64,000 nt of DNA from Arthrobacter sp. NicSoilB8 (GTDB taxonomy: Bacteria; Actinomycetota; Actinomycetes; Actinomycetales; Micrococcaceae), in contig NZ_AP024655.1 in assembly GCF_019977355.1 (NCBI RefSeq), positions 2,604,001 through 2,668,000 on the forward strand, written 5' to 3'. This document shows, piece by piece, positions 1 through 8,330 of this stretch. Position 1 is the first letter of the stretch. Each line of letters begins with the position of its first letter. The position numbers and the translations under genes were made by a program. The notes under the pieces are model-generated. The model worked only from the letters and a program-made list of their open reading frames with translations, ran no database searches and was not told the origin of the DNA.

Positions 1-347
1 GCGCCGGCTTCGATGAGCTTCACCACGGCGCCCGAGAAGGCGCCGCCAAAGTCGGTGGCCCCCGTTGCGGCGGATTGGATGCTCGCCGGCCCGCTGATGG
101 TGTTGCCCACCCAGTTCAGCTTCACGCTGCCGAGGTAGCCGAGGTCCTCGGCGAGTTCGGGCAAAGTGACGCTGTTGGCTGAGCCCTCATAGCGGAGCTC
201 TGTGACCTCGGGCGTCCCAGCGGTGTTTCCCGCCGGGGACTGGGCGCTCGCAGGGCCGCCGCAACCGGACACCACCAGCGAGACCGCCACGGCGGCAGCC
301 ATGCCCAAGGCGGAGAAAAGTCCTGCGGGTATGGTTCGGTTTTTCAT
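1..347 (-). CDS. ABC transporter solute-binding lipoprotein (SsuA/THI5-like), N-terminal part
   Basis: Only the first 115 codons are in the window; the gene runs off the left edge. The product starts with a lipoprotein signal peptide (MKNR..., a hydrophobic stretch, then the lipobox LVVSGC), so it should be anchored outside the membrane. The mature part (VTELRYEGSANSVTLPELAE, then the region around ATDFGGAFSGAVVKLI) resembles periplasmic binding proteins of the sulfonate/nitrate/taurine type. The ligand cannot be told from this fragment. The ATG follows a weak purine-rich AGAAAGAA ribosome site. Permease and ATPase genes would be expected to the left, outside the window. Confidence 0.75.
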   Translation of the reverse strand, partial: MKNRTIPAGLFSALGMAAAVAVSLVVSGCGGPASAQSPAGNTAGTPEVTELRYEGSANSVTLPELAEDLGYLGSVKLNWVGNTISGPASIQSAATGATDFGGAFSGAVVKLIEAG

Positions 348-747
348 AGCGGATTCTTTCTGGATTCGAGGGTGCGGACCGGGGCTGCCGGACCGTGTCC
401 ACCATCAGAACAGAGTTGAATCCGCGCCGGCAGGGCCAGCGACACCCAACTAAACCGCGCGTAACCCGGCGACGAAAACCGCCACGGACGGCAATTTCGA
501 CGCACGCCGTCGCATCCGGAAGCAGCCCGTAACAGGGCAGACTCACGGGGTTATCTGCGGACGCATCCACACCCGGGCGGACCCGCACTGTGAAGTCGGC
601 GTGAAGTCACTGTGAAGTCAAAGACGTCACTGTGACATGACGGTGACGCCCGACGGCGGCGCATGACGGGGCGGCCGTCCCGCCGTCGTCGTCCCCGGCT
701 TGAGAACATTTCCGGCGCCGGTGCCGAATGTTGCGTTCCCGGCGGGG
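348..747. other. Intergenic stretch upstream of the solute-binding protein gene
   Basis: About 400 bases without a convincing gene. Open frames here are antisense or low-complexity high-GC shadows. The stretch carries a notable triple direct repeat at 590-619 (listed separately) and an imperfect GTCAC-T-GTGAC palindrome at 626-636. Confidence 0.5.
590..619. promoter_or_regulatory. Three GTGAAGTC direct repeats with exact 11-bp period
   Basis: GTGAAGTC occurs at 590, 601 and 612, so the copies lie one helical turn apart. On the minus strand the unit reads GACTTCAC with a TTCAC core. Helical-phase direct repeats of this kind are typical of winged-helix response regulators of the PhoB/PhoP/OmpR type. 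The site lies about 245 bp upstream of the solute-binding protein start, whose strand makes it the likely target. Regulator identity is inference. Confidence 0.5.
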
Positions 748-1008
748 CTACCTTCGGGCGGCGCGGATCAGCAGGCGGCCGCGGAGCCGGTGCAGCTGGG
801 GCATGATGCCGTAGATGACAATCGGGACCGCGACGGTGGCGAGCACGAAGGTGCGCAGGAGCGGGGGCAGCATCCCCAGCCAGTCGCCAAAGGCAAGGTT
901 GATGACCGTGAGGGTGGGGAACACGGCCAGCCAGATCATGAGCGCCAGCTGATGCTTGTTCGGGGGTGCGGCCTTGGCGGCCTGCGGTGCGGTGGATTCC
1001 TTGGACAT
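748..1008 (-). CDS. Small two-helix membrane protein resembling the tail of ABM-type proteins
   Basis: Product of 86 residues. After a polar N-terminus it has two hydrophobic segments (about 21-40 and 48-68) and a basic tail (HRLRGRLLIRAARR). The pattern LMIWLAVFPTLTVINL...LPPLLRTFVL...VPIVIYGIMPQL resembles the membrane hairpin that ends many antibiotic-biosynthesis-monooxygenase (ABM) proteins, but the ferredoxin-like ABM domain is absent. Two ATGs are possible. The one at 1008 has AAGGAA at good spacing; the one at 1014 overlaps that site, so 1008 is preferred. It lies 62 bp downstream of the flavoprotein gene on the same strand and may be cotranscribed. Confidence 0.65.
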   Translation of the reverse strand: MSKESTAPQAAKAAPPNKHQLALMIWLAVFPTLTVINLAFGDWLGMLPPLLRTFVLATVAVPIVIYGIMPQLHRLRGRLLIRAARR

Positions 1009-1070
1009 GTGCATTCCTTGAGTAAGTGGTGGATGGCTGAAGATCACGGCAATCGCTCCCGCGGTGAGGG

Positions 1071-2000
1071 TCAGAAGCCCAGGTTGAAGGCCCGGACAGC
1101 GTCCCCGACGTCGCCGTCGACGAGGTCGGCATTGATGGCGATGGCGGCCGCGGAGCCCTCGCCGGCGGCGGTGATCACCTGGGCCCGCGGGTTGGCCAGG
1201 TTGCCGGCCACCCAGAGGCCGCGAACGCTGGTCTGGCCCGTGCTGTCCTTCGCGGGCCACCCGGCCTCGTCGACATCGCAGCCGAGACCGAGGAGGAGGC
1301 GGTTGTTGGGGACGAAACGAGGCGGCACGAACAGCGCGGCGCGGCGGATGGTGCGGCCGTCTGCCATCTCGACACCGCGCAGGTGGTCCTCCTCGACCAG
1401 GATCCGCTGCACCGTTCCCTCGACGATTCCGATGGCGCGGGCGACCAGTTCCGAGCGTTGAACGGCTGTCAGCATTCCGGGTGGGGCGAAGAACACGACG
1501 TCGCTGGCCCACTGGCGGACGATTTGTGCATAGCGGACAGTGTCGGGAGCGCCGCCCAGGACGCCGAGCTGCATGTCCCGCACCTCGTAGCCGTGGCAGT
1601 AGGGACAGTGCAGGACGTCGCGTGCCCACCGGTCCGCAAGACCCGGGATGTCGGGCAGTTCATCGCGCAGTCCGGTGGCCACGAGGAGCCGCCGCGCCAG
1701 GACGCGCTGACCGTCGGCTGTCAGCACCCAGAACCCGGCGGTGCCGCATCGCACAATGTCCGTGACGGAGGTATCGAGGAACTCGCCTCCGTAACCTTTC
1801 ACCTCCCTGCGTCCGGCGGCCAGCAGCTCACCGGGGGGCAGCCCGTCCCGCGACAGGAAGCCTTGCATGTGCCCGGCCGGACCGTTGCGCGGTGTCCCGG
1901 AGTCCACCACGAGAACTGTGCGCCGGGCCCGTGACAACAACAGTGCCGCTGACAGCCCGGCCGCCCCGCCGCCGATTACCACTACGTCATATTTGCTCAT
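1071..2000 (-). CDS. NAD(P)/FAD-dependent oxidoreductase, thioredoxin-reductase-like
   Basis: Product of 309 residues with an N-terminal FAD-binding Rossmann motif GGGAAGLSAALLLSRA and a CPYC motif (in HCPYCHGYEVRD) at the place where thioredoxin reductases carry their redox CxxC. A second nucleotide-binding region follows (MQLGVLGG). The C-terminal GLWVAGN and the acidic-flavin motif end the fold. It likely moves electrons from NAD(P)H to a small disulfide partner or acts as a ferredoxin-NADP-type reductase; the partner is unknown. It is divergent from the XRE-cupin regulator, with 77 bp between starts, so that regulator may control it. Confidence 0.85.
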   Translation of the reverse strand: MSKYDVVVIGGGAAGLSAALLLSRARRTVLVVDSGTPRNGPAGHMQGFLSRDGLPPGELLAAGRREVKGYGGEFLDTSVTDIVRCGTAGFWVLTADGQRVLARRLLVATGLRDELPDIPGLADRWARDVLHCPYCHGYEVRDMQLGVLGGAPDTVRYAQIVRQWASDVVFFAPPGMLTAVQRSELVARAIGIVEGTVQRILVEEDHLRGVEMADGRTIRRAALFVPPRFVPNNRLLLGLGCDVDEAGWPAKDSTGQTSVRGLWVAGNLANPRAQVITAAGEGSAAAIAINADLVDGDVGDAVRAFNLGF

Positions 2001-2077
2001 GTCTTCAAGGCTTCCCCGATGTCCCTGTTTTGCCAACAAACGTTGCTGTTTCTGGGAAATCGGCGTTGGATGGGGGT

Positions 2078-2665
2078 ATGGATGACGCAACAACGGTGAT
2101 CGCGGCCGCCCTTGACCAGGTCGGGGCCCGGCTGAGACGGCTGCGGATGCAGCGCGGTGTGACCCTGACCGGCCTCGCGGACGCAACCGGAATCTCGAAA
2201 AGCACGCTGTCGCGGCTGGAATCGGGACAGCGGCGCCCCAGCCTGGAGCTGCTCCTCCCGCTTGCGCAGGCCTACCACGTGCCGCTGGATGAGCTGGTGG
2301 GCGCTCCTGAGGTCGGGGATCCCCGCATCCGCCTGAAACCCCGGCGGGCCAACGGGAGGACGGTGGTGCCGCTGACCCGGCACCCCGGGGGCCTGCAGGC
2401 CTGGAAGATTGTCATCCCTGCCGCGAAGGTTGTCCCGGAGCTGAAGACCCATGAGGGCTACGAATGGCTGTATGTCCTCGCGGGCCGCCTGCGCCTGCTC
2501 CTCGGGGACCACGATCTGGTCCTCGGTCCGGGGGAGGTGGCAGAGTTCGACACCCGGGTCCCGCACTGGTTTGGCAGCGCCGGTGACCAGGCAGCGGAGA
2601 TCCTGAGTGTGTTCGGAGGACAGGGCGAGCGGATGCATGTCCGCGCGAAGTCGCACCAGGACTGA
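2078..2665 (+). CDS. XRE-family transcriptional regulator with cupin sensor domain
   Basis: Product of 195 residues. Residues about 15-70 form a helix-turn-helix of the XRE type (GARLRRLRMQRGVTLTGLAD, then GISKSTLSRLESGQRRPSLE). The C-terminal half is a cupin_2 beta barrel (HEGYEWLYVLAGRLRLLLGD...LGPGEVAEFDTRVPHWFG), which usually binds a small effector. The ATG at 2078 follows GGGGG at short spacing. The gene is divergent from the thioredoxin-reductase-like gene and is a good candidate for its regulator; this pairing is common in actinobacteria. Confidence 0.88.
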   Translation: MDDATTVIAAALDQVGARLRRLRMQRGVTLTGLADATGISKSTLSRLESGQRRPSLELLLPLAQAYHVPLDELVGAPEVGDPRIRLKPRRANGRTVVPLTRHPGGLQAWKIVIPAAKVVPELKTHEGYEWLYVLAGRLRLLLGDHDLVLGPGEVAEFDTRVPHWFGSAGDQAAEILSVFGGQGERMHVRAKSHQD

Positions 2666-2698
2666 GGCGGCAACCGGCCGAAACCCTGCGGTGGCACC

Positions 2699-2962
2699 TC
2701 ACCCTTCCTGCCGCCGCCCGCCCTTCCCGGCTGCCTCGATGGCCTGCACGGAGATCAGGGTAAGGCCAAGGTCCCGGACCTTCATGAGCAGCCCATGCAG
2801 CGCCGACTGGTCAGGGACCACGCCGCTGAGGCTTGTTGTGCCGTCGCTTTCGTGGATCACGGTGAAGTCGCCGAACCAGGCGGACCAGTGCTGGTCGAGC
2901 CGCCCGGCGACCCGAAGCCGATAGCCGGCCGGCGCCTGCCTTGTCACAGGCTGCGCGTTCAC
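2699..2962 (-). CDS. Conserved actinobacterial hypothetical protein
   Basis: Product of 87 residues with a GTG start. The core (YRLRVAGRLDQHWSAWFGDF, then DGTTSLSG and DQSALHGLLMKVRDLGLTLI) matches a short family common in actinobacteria. The pattern suggests a small alpha/beta fold, with a strand at the start and a helix near the end. No function is known to me. No clear ribosome site precedes the GTG. It stands alone, convergent with the XRE-cupin gene. Confidence 0.6.
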   Translation of the reverse strand: MNAQPVTRQAPAGYRLRVAGRLDQHWSAWFGDFTVIHESDGTTSLSGVVPDQSALHGLLMKVRDLGLTLISVQAIEAAGKGGRRQEG

Positions 2963-3010
2963 TTGGCGCCGGCCGGGTCGAGCGGCGAGCTGGCGGGATC
3001 CCGGGCAACA

Positions 3011-3369
3011 TCAGGCCGACCCCAGGGAATCTTCCACGAGACTCAGCGCGGCCGCGACTTGCCCAACGGTGTGGACCAGTCCGTGCGGGATCGACCACCA
3101 TGTTCCGGAGACGTTGGCACGAGGGTCGCGTGGGAATTCGCGCGCGGCCCGTTCTTCCCCGGCGCGCTCCTTGCGGCCCCACTCGGCCAGTCTTTGTCGC
3201 GGATTATTCGGCAGCGGCGCCGGAACCTCGAGGTCCCCTTCCCGCTTTCGAGCTCGTACGCCAGCCGGAATCCGGCAGTCCTGATATCCGGATCCAGCTG
3301 CATTGCCAGCTCGAAACACAAACGGCGCCCTCGGGGTCCCTGCAAAAGTGGATCCGTGCCCGGCGTCAT
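3011..3369 (-). pseudogene. Frameshifted and shortened remnant of a conserved actinobacterial protein
   Basis: The start of a protein (MTPGTDPLLQGPRGRRLCFE and the following LDPDIRTAGFRLAYELESGK) is in one frame. A second recognisable piece (RLAEWGRKERAGEERAAREF, then ANVSGTWWSIPHGLVHT and LVEDSLG) is in another. Both belong to what I recall as one roughly 300-residue actinobacterial family of unknown function. The middle and the C-terminal part are missing, so this looks like a deletion plus frameshift. The family assignment is from memory and should be tested by a search. Confidence 0.5.
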
Positions 3370-3469
3370 TAGATCATCCTTGCACCACCGAACGCGGACC
3401 GACCCGCTTTCAAGCGTTCAGCGCATCTTGGCGAGTCTTTCGAGGTCCGGTGCGTGACCGTGCTCTGGG

Positions 3470-4849
3470 TCAGTGGCCGGGTCCGATGATGATCTTGTTT
3501 CGTTCGGATTCGTGCGCGCCGCCCTTCTTCGCCAGCGTGGAGCACGCCTCTTCGATGTCGCGGGCGAGCGTGTCGACGTGCTCACGGCTCAATGTTTCCT
3601 TGACCAGGGCGCGCATGATCGTCACGTCCTGGGCGTTCGGCGGCAGTGTATATGCCGGCACCATCCAGCCGCGCTCGGCCGAGAGTTGCCAGGCAATGTC
3701 AAACTCGTCGTACCCGGGGTCGGAGGCGAGCCGGAACGCCACCAGGGGAAGTTGCTCCTCGGCGGCGCCGATGATCTCGAAGCGGCCCATGGCGTCCAGC
3801 TTCTCAGCGAGGACGCGGGCATTAGTCTGCATGTTCTGCATGATGTACGTGTAACCGGCGCGGCCATAGCGCACGAAGTTATAGTACTGGGCGAGAACCA
3901 TCGACGAGCCGGTGGAGAAGTTCAGGGTGAAGGTCGAGTCGGTCTTGCCGAGGTAGTTCTCCTCGAAGACGAGATCCTTGGCGAGGTCCGCCTTCTCACG
4001 GAAGATCAGCCAGCCGATGCCGGGATAGACCAGGCCGAACTTGTGCCCGGAGACATTGATCGAACGGACCTGCTCGAGGCGGAAGTCCCACTCCGAGTCC
4101 GGATAGAGGAAGGGCCACACGAACCCCCCGCTGGCCCCGTCCACGTGCAACGGCACATCGAGGCCCCGCTCGCGCTTGATCCCTACCAGCAGGTTGTTGA
4201 TACCGACGATGTCGTCCTTGTGCCCGGTGAACGTTGTACCCAGTACGGCTGCGACACCGATGGTGTTCTCATCGACATGGGCCTTGACGTCGTCCGGGCC
4301 GATCGTGTACTTCCCCGGCTGCAGCGGCACAATCCGCGGCTCGACATCGAAGTAGCGGCAGAACTTCTCCCACACGACATGCACATCGCCGCCGAACACC
4401 AGGTTCGGGTTCGACGTCGACGCGCCGGCGGCCTCGCGACGCTTGCGCCAGTTCCACTTCAGTGACAGACCGCCGAGCATGATCGCCTCGGACGATCCCT
4501 GGGTTCGGGCGCCCGTCGTCTCGCCGGGCGCGTGGAAGAGGTCGGCCAGCATCCGAATGCAACGCTGCTCGATCTCGGCCGTGCGGGGATATTCGGCGTG
4601 GTCGATGAAATTGCGGTGCAGGTTTGCGGCGATGATCTGCTGGGCCTGCGGCTCCATCCATGTCGTCACGAAGGTTGCAAGGTTCCGGGCCGGATCACCC
4701 TCCAGCGCCAGGTCCTCCGACACCAGCCGCAAAGCGTCCTGTGCAGGAATGCCGGTCTCCGGGAACTCCCGGCTCGGAACCTCCTGGGTGATGAATCGAT
4801 TGCCGAACAGCGCCACGTCGGCATCCGCCGGCAGGGAATTTTCAGACAT
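3470..4849 (-). CDS. gadB: Glutamate decarboxylase
   Basis: Product of 459 residues, the usual length for bacterial glutamate decarboxylases. It converts glutamate to GABA and CO2 with pyridoxal phosphate, consuming a cytosolic proton. The PLP motif is clear: HVDGASGG (D237) and SGHKFG with the Schiff-base lysine K270. A GTG at 4852 precedes the ATG at 4849, but AGGAG is best spaced for the ATG. It is the last gene of a three-gene minus-strand set behind the ClC and YrhK genes, which suggests an acid-stress role. No glutamate/GABA antiporter gene is nearby. Confidence 0.95.
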   Translation of the reverse strand: MSENSLPADADVALFGNRFITQEVPSREFPETGIPAQDALRLVSEDLALEGDPARNLATFVTTWMEPQAQQIIAANLHRNFIDHAEYPRTAEIEQRCIRMLADLFHAPGETTGARTQGSSEAIMLGGLSLKWNWRKRREAAGASTSNPNLVFGGDVHVVWEKFCRYFDVEPRIVPLQPGKYTIGPDDVKAHVDENTIGVAAVLGTTFTGHKDDIVGINNLLVGIKRERGLDVPLHVDGASGGFVWPFLYPDSEWDFRLEQVRSINVSGHKFGLVYPGIGWLIFREKADLAKDLVFEENYLGKTDSTFTLNFSTGSSMVLAQYYNFVRYGRAGYTYIMQNMQTNARVLAEKLDAMGRFEIIGAAEEQLPLVAFRLASDPGYDEFDIAWQLSAERGWMVPAYTLPPNAQDVTIMRALVKETLSREHVDTLARDIEEACSTLAKKGGAHESERNKIIIGPGH

Positions 4850-4880
4850 CACTTCTCCTTCGGAGACTGTTGAAAAGGGG

Positions 4881-5585
4881 TTACGAATGAGTTTCCCGGT
4901 CTGCAGGAACCGAGGTGTCGGTGGATTCCGGACTGAGCATCAGAATCGCGCCGGTAAGGAAGCAGAGGGCTCCCACGAGGGTGCCGAGATTGGACAACTC
5001 GGCGTTCCAGACATCGCCGCTCGACGGTATAACAAAGGCCGCGACGGCCGAGATGCCGAACGCAACAGAGCCGGCCACGTTGATCACGCCGATCTTCCAC
5101 ACCCGGGGCCTGGGGCGGCCGCCAATGGCGAGGCGACCGGCATCCCGCAACGCCACACCGCTTGCAATGAGGAAGGCGATTGAACCCAGGGCGTCGGGTC
5201 GCCACACCCGCTGGTCGGTCAGCGCCGCGCTGAGATTGTCCCGCACCGCGTTTCCCGTACTCCAGTTGAACCACAGGGTCCCGGCAAGTTGAATGCCGCC
5301 AGCGAGCCAGGCGAGATTCCGCGGCGCCCATACCCAAAACGAATGGCGCCGCGTGGCACCCACGGCCGGGAGGGCATCGACGGCTTCGCGGTACTGCAGG
5401 AAGGCCGCACAGGTGAAGAACAGTGAACCTACGAAGAATGTGACTGCACACCAGCGCAATCCCACAGCCTCGGAGTACAACGGCACCGCCCCCAAGGCGA
5501 ACAGGCTCGAGCCGATGATGAACAAACAGGCGATCCACCGGTCCCGTACGGTTGAACGGCCCCCGATCGAGATCTTATTGTGCAT
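4881..5585 (-). CDS. YrhK-domain membrane protein
   Basis: Product of 234 residues with about six hydrophobic segments. The end (NAELSNLGTLVGALCFLTGA) has the pattern of the YrhK domain, and a related segment occurs near the N-terminus (RWCAVTFFVGSLFFTCAAFL), as in duplicated YrhK proteins. Function is unknown. Its ATG overlaps the end of the ClC gene by 11 bp, so translation is probably coupled; gadB follows after 31 bp. Confidence 0.75.
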   Translation of the reverse strand: MHNKISIGGRSTVRDRWIACLFIIGSSLFALGAVPLYSEAVGLRWCAVTFFVGSLFFTCAAFLQYREAVDALPAVGATRRHSFWVWAPRNLAWLAGGIQLAGTLWFNWSTGNAVRDNLSAALTDQRVWRPDALGSIAFLIASGVALRDAGRLAIGGRPRPRVWKIGVINVAGSVAFGISAVAAFVIPSSGDVWNAELSNLGTLVGALCFLTGAILMLSPESTDTSVPADRETHS

Positions 5586-6954
5586 GGTCGGTCCTCGAGG
5601 GTGCCCGATGCTGGACCTTGCCGGCATCCTCAGGTGCCCCGGGCGCCCTCGGGCCCGGGACCGGGAGGACAATGGTGATCACGAAGGCCACCGCCACGGC
5701 CACCACCACCTGGGGTGTTACGGCCACACCGTCCACTCCCAGCAGCAGCGTGGCCAGCAGCGTCGACGTCAGCGGCAGCCGCAGCATAGCGGCGCACATG
5801 GCTCCCATGCCCATGCCGATCGCTGCCGCGAGATTCATTCCGGGCAACCAACTCGCAGCAACACCGAGGGCCGCACCAATGAACATCGAGGGGAAGACCG
5901 GCCCGCCACGAAATGCGCTCAGCGAGAGCCCGTAGACGACGGTCTTACAAGCGATCAGCAGGACCAGCACTGGAAGCGAGTAGTCCGCGGCGTGTTCGAC
6001 CAGTTCCGGTAGGGCGTCCTGCCCCGAAAACAGCACCTGCGAGAAGCTGCGCCCCGAGATCAACTGGTAAGCCATCGCGGTAAGACCGATCAGCAGGCCG
6101 AGCGCAGACGTCACCAACACCCGGTTCAGATGCACGATCGGACGAAGCGACAGCGCGACCCAGCGGATCAACCATCCCAACAGCGCGCCGGCCGCGCCCA
6201 TGATGACCGCCCAGCCCAACATCGCCACCGTCGGCGGCACGGCGGGCGGCACCACGGGCAGCGCCAGCGAGAAACTGCCCAACCCGGTCCAGCCGTCCAA
6301 GCCGACGAACACCAGCGCCCCGACGCCAGAGGCAATCAGTCCGGGCAGGGCAACCAGACTCAGCGTCATTCCCCCGATCCCCGCGGCCTCCATGATCAGG
6401 AATGCACCGAGCACGGGAGACCCGAGGAGGGTACTGATCGCTGCGAAGCTGCCGGCCGACGCCATGATCGTCAGGGCCATCGGCGGAGCATCCTTCTTCA
6501 CCAGGTGCACCGCCAACGCCCCGAGGCCGCCACCGATCGCGATCAGTGGCGCCTCCGGCCCGAGCACCGCACCCAGGCTGAGCGTGGTCAGCGCCGCGAG
6601 AATGATGCCTACAAGCTCCCGGCCGCTGGGCGGACCGCCGCCCGTCTTGAATCCAAGAGCGGGTGAGTGCCCCCCGGTTCCCGGCAGGTAGCTGATGGTC
6701 AACGCCGTCAACAGCCCACACAGCACCAGCCAGGGAACCGGCCACCACGCAGGAGCCGGGCCCCCAAAGACCAGATTCGGCAGTCCGGCGAAGACGAACC
6801 GCTGGACCGCCGCGACCAAAGCAAGAAAACCGTACGCAATGATCGAGATCGGAACCCCTAGAACCGCTGCCAGCACGAGCGCAGCGATGTACGGCTTGGA
6901 ACGAATCACGACGGCCGGATCGATACTGGGCGGCGGGGCGCCAGGCTCACTCAT
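5575..6954 (-). CDS. ClC-family chloride channel or Cl-/H+ antiporter
   Basis: Product of 459 residues with about ten or more membrane segments. Recognisable ClC elements are LGPEAPL at 131-137, the equivalent of GxExP with the gating glutamate E134, and RGGPVFPSMF near 350, the equivalent of GxFxP. The first selectivity motif is divergent (GTGGHSP at 92-98 rather than GSGIP). Antiporter-type ClCs in enterobacteria carry chloride during extreme acid stress alongside amino-acid decarboxylases, and here the gene shares a transcription unit with gadB. Whether this one is channel or antiporter cannot be read from sequence alone. No strong ribosome site is seen at the ATG. Confidence 0.9.
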   Translation of the reverse strand: MSEPGAPPPSIDPAVVIRSKPYIAALVLAAVLGVPISIIAYGFLALVAAVQRFVFAGLPNLVFGGPAPAWWPVPWLVLCGLLTALTISYLPGTGGHSPALGFKTGGGPPSGRELVGIILAALTTLSLGAVLGPEAPLIAIGGGLGALAVHLVKKDAPPMALTIMASAGSFAAISTLLGSPVLGAFLIMEAAGIGGMTLSLVALPGLIASGVGALVFVGLDGWTGLGSFSLALPVVPPAVPPTVAMLGWAVIMGAAGALLGWLIRWVALSLRPIVHLNRVLVTSALGLLIGLTAMAYQLISGRSFSQVLFSGQDALPELVEHAADYSLPVLVLLIACKTVVYGLSLSAFRGGPVFPSMFIGAALGVAASWLPGMNLAAAIGMGMGAMCAAMLRLPLTSTLLATLLLGVDGVAVTPQVVVAVAVAFVITIVLPVPGPRAPGAPEDAGKVQHRAPSRTDHAQ

Positions 6955-7309
6955 TCCCGTCAGCCCGCCGCGCCTGTGAGGATCCGGGCCACTGCAAATG
7001 CCCGCCTTCTAGATCGGGGCGACTTGCCCAGCCGGCCGCACCCCGAGGAGACCGAGGGAACGGGTTCGTTGCGCCCATGGCAATTGTTGAGCATGCCTTC
7101 TCCTTCCGCTGGCCGTCCGCTAGATGGCGGGAGCCTTTAGTGAGGTCTCACTAGCGATAGAGGCTGGTCAATCACATGCTCTCCAAGCTAACGCTTCCAG
7201 TGGGGGCAGTCTTCACCCAATGCGGGTGAAAGAGAGCCAAAAAGCGCTCCGCCTGTTCGCGGAGCAACACAGGCCAGCAGCTTGGAAGCCCCGGCGGACT
7301 CCGCCGCTC
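6955..7309. other. Intergenic stretch upstream of ClC and of the ATPase remnant
   Basis: About 355 bases without an intact gene. It contains two small adjacent hairpins, TTCACCC-5 nt-GGGTGAA at 7212-7230 and GCTCCGC-6 nt-GCGGAGC at 7246-7265. They match no riboswitch I know. An open frame continues through here into the remnant at 7310 but shows no family resemblance before that point. Confidence 0.4.
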
Positions 7310-7846
7310 ATGACCAACGCATCAGGGAGCCTCAAGCAGACAGTCGCCATCCGCGCGCCATCCCGCGGTGCCCTCGACGTCGACGGCGGTCCGGGGACCG
7401 GGAACCGGGAACCGGGGACCGGGAAAACCGCCGTCGCCCTGCACCGCTCCGCCTGCTTCCTCCACTCCGACCCCCGGGTGGGTCACCGTGGCGCCCAGGG
7501 CAAGAGCGGCGTACTGGTCATTGGTCCGCACCGGCGCTACCTGACCTACGTTGCCGACGTCTTCCCCAGCCTCGGAGAGGAAGGAGTACAGACCTACACC
7601 CTGCGGGATCTCGTCCCCGAGGGGGCCAGCGCAGCCATCGAGGAAGTTCCGGATGTGGCCCTCTTGAAGTCGTCCGCCGACATGGTGAAGGCGATCAAAC
7701 CAGCCGTCAGGTTCTACGAGGAGCCCCCTGCCCAGGCGGTGGAGGTCGAAACGCCGTACGTCGACCGCTGGCTGAGCGTTGACGAGTGGGCCCAGGCGTT
7801 TGAGGCGCCGAGCCCCGGCACCCCGCACAACGAGGCGCGGGACGAG
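7310..7846 (+). pseudogene. Remnant of a HelR-type RNA polymerase-recycling ATPase (UvrD-like helicase)
   Basis: The reading frame matches the central part of actinobacterial HelR-like ATPases: a Walker A region followed by AVALHRSA, then LVIGPHRRYLTYVADVFPSL, EGVQTYTLRDLVPEGA, AVRFYEEPPA, WLSVDEWAQAFEAP and GTPHNEARDE. The N-terminal domain and everything after NEARDE (helicase motifs II-VI) are missing, and the frame then runs into unrelated sequence. The P-loop is abnormal: GGPGTG-NRE-PGTGKT contains an in-frame 21-bp duplication (copies at 7391-7404 and 7412-7425). It should be non-functional. Confidence 0.75.
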
Positions 7847-8015
7847 TCCTCACGCCCCCGGCGCCGGCCAAAGGCCGTGACCGCCACCCGGCGATCTCAA
7901 TCGGCTCAGGTTCAGTCCCGGGGGTCGGCTTCGGGCGGGCTGAACATTGCCTTGTGCGGTTCCAAGCATCCCGGGCGTGTCCCCGAGTGGCTGCCCTTGC
8001 TGCAAAGTCCGGGAG

Positions 8016-8213
8016 CTACCGGCGGTGGCCCGTGTTGTCGAGGCCCACAAAGTGGGAGTGGCCCAGAGTCTGAGCGCGGTGGAAATCACGGAGCTGGCGC
8101 TCGGACTCCTGGTCAGAAGCTGCGGGGGGCCGTGCCGACTTCCTCGAAACGTCGCGCCAGATCGACGCGGCAATAAGGACCAGTCCACCAACGACGAGAA
8201 GTAGCCACTCCAT
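8016..8213 (-). CDS. Small single-pass membrane protein, hypothetical
   Basis: Product of 65 residues: one hydrophobic helix at the N-terminus (MEWLLLVVGGLVLIAASIW) followed by a polar tail rich in R, S and H. No family is recognised. The ATG at 8213 has GGATGGA upstream; a second ATG at 8222 is possible. The region between two decayed or foreign-looking stretches makes a chance frame plausible, so confidence is low. Confidence 0.35.
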   Translation of the reverse strand: MEWLLLVVGGLVLIAASIWRDVSRKSARPPAASDQESERQLRDFHRAQTLGHSHFVGLDNTGHRR

Positions 8214-8330
8214 GATGTCCATCCCCTAAAAGCGCCAGCCTATCCAACTGCACTGGAATGCGGAAGGACAGGCGGGGACCCATCACATTGTCACAACGGG
8301 CACGGCCGCAGAAATTGACCGCTGCCGAGA

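Noticed and set aside
7212..7265. Riboswitch
   Set aside because: Two small hairpins only; no conserved aptamer motif recognised and the gene that follows is a remnant.
7124..8176. Single intact 350-codon gene
   Set aside because: Only the central third resembles a HelR-type ATPase; both flanks are unrelated sequence, so it is treated as a remnant.
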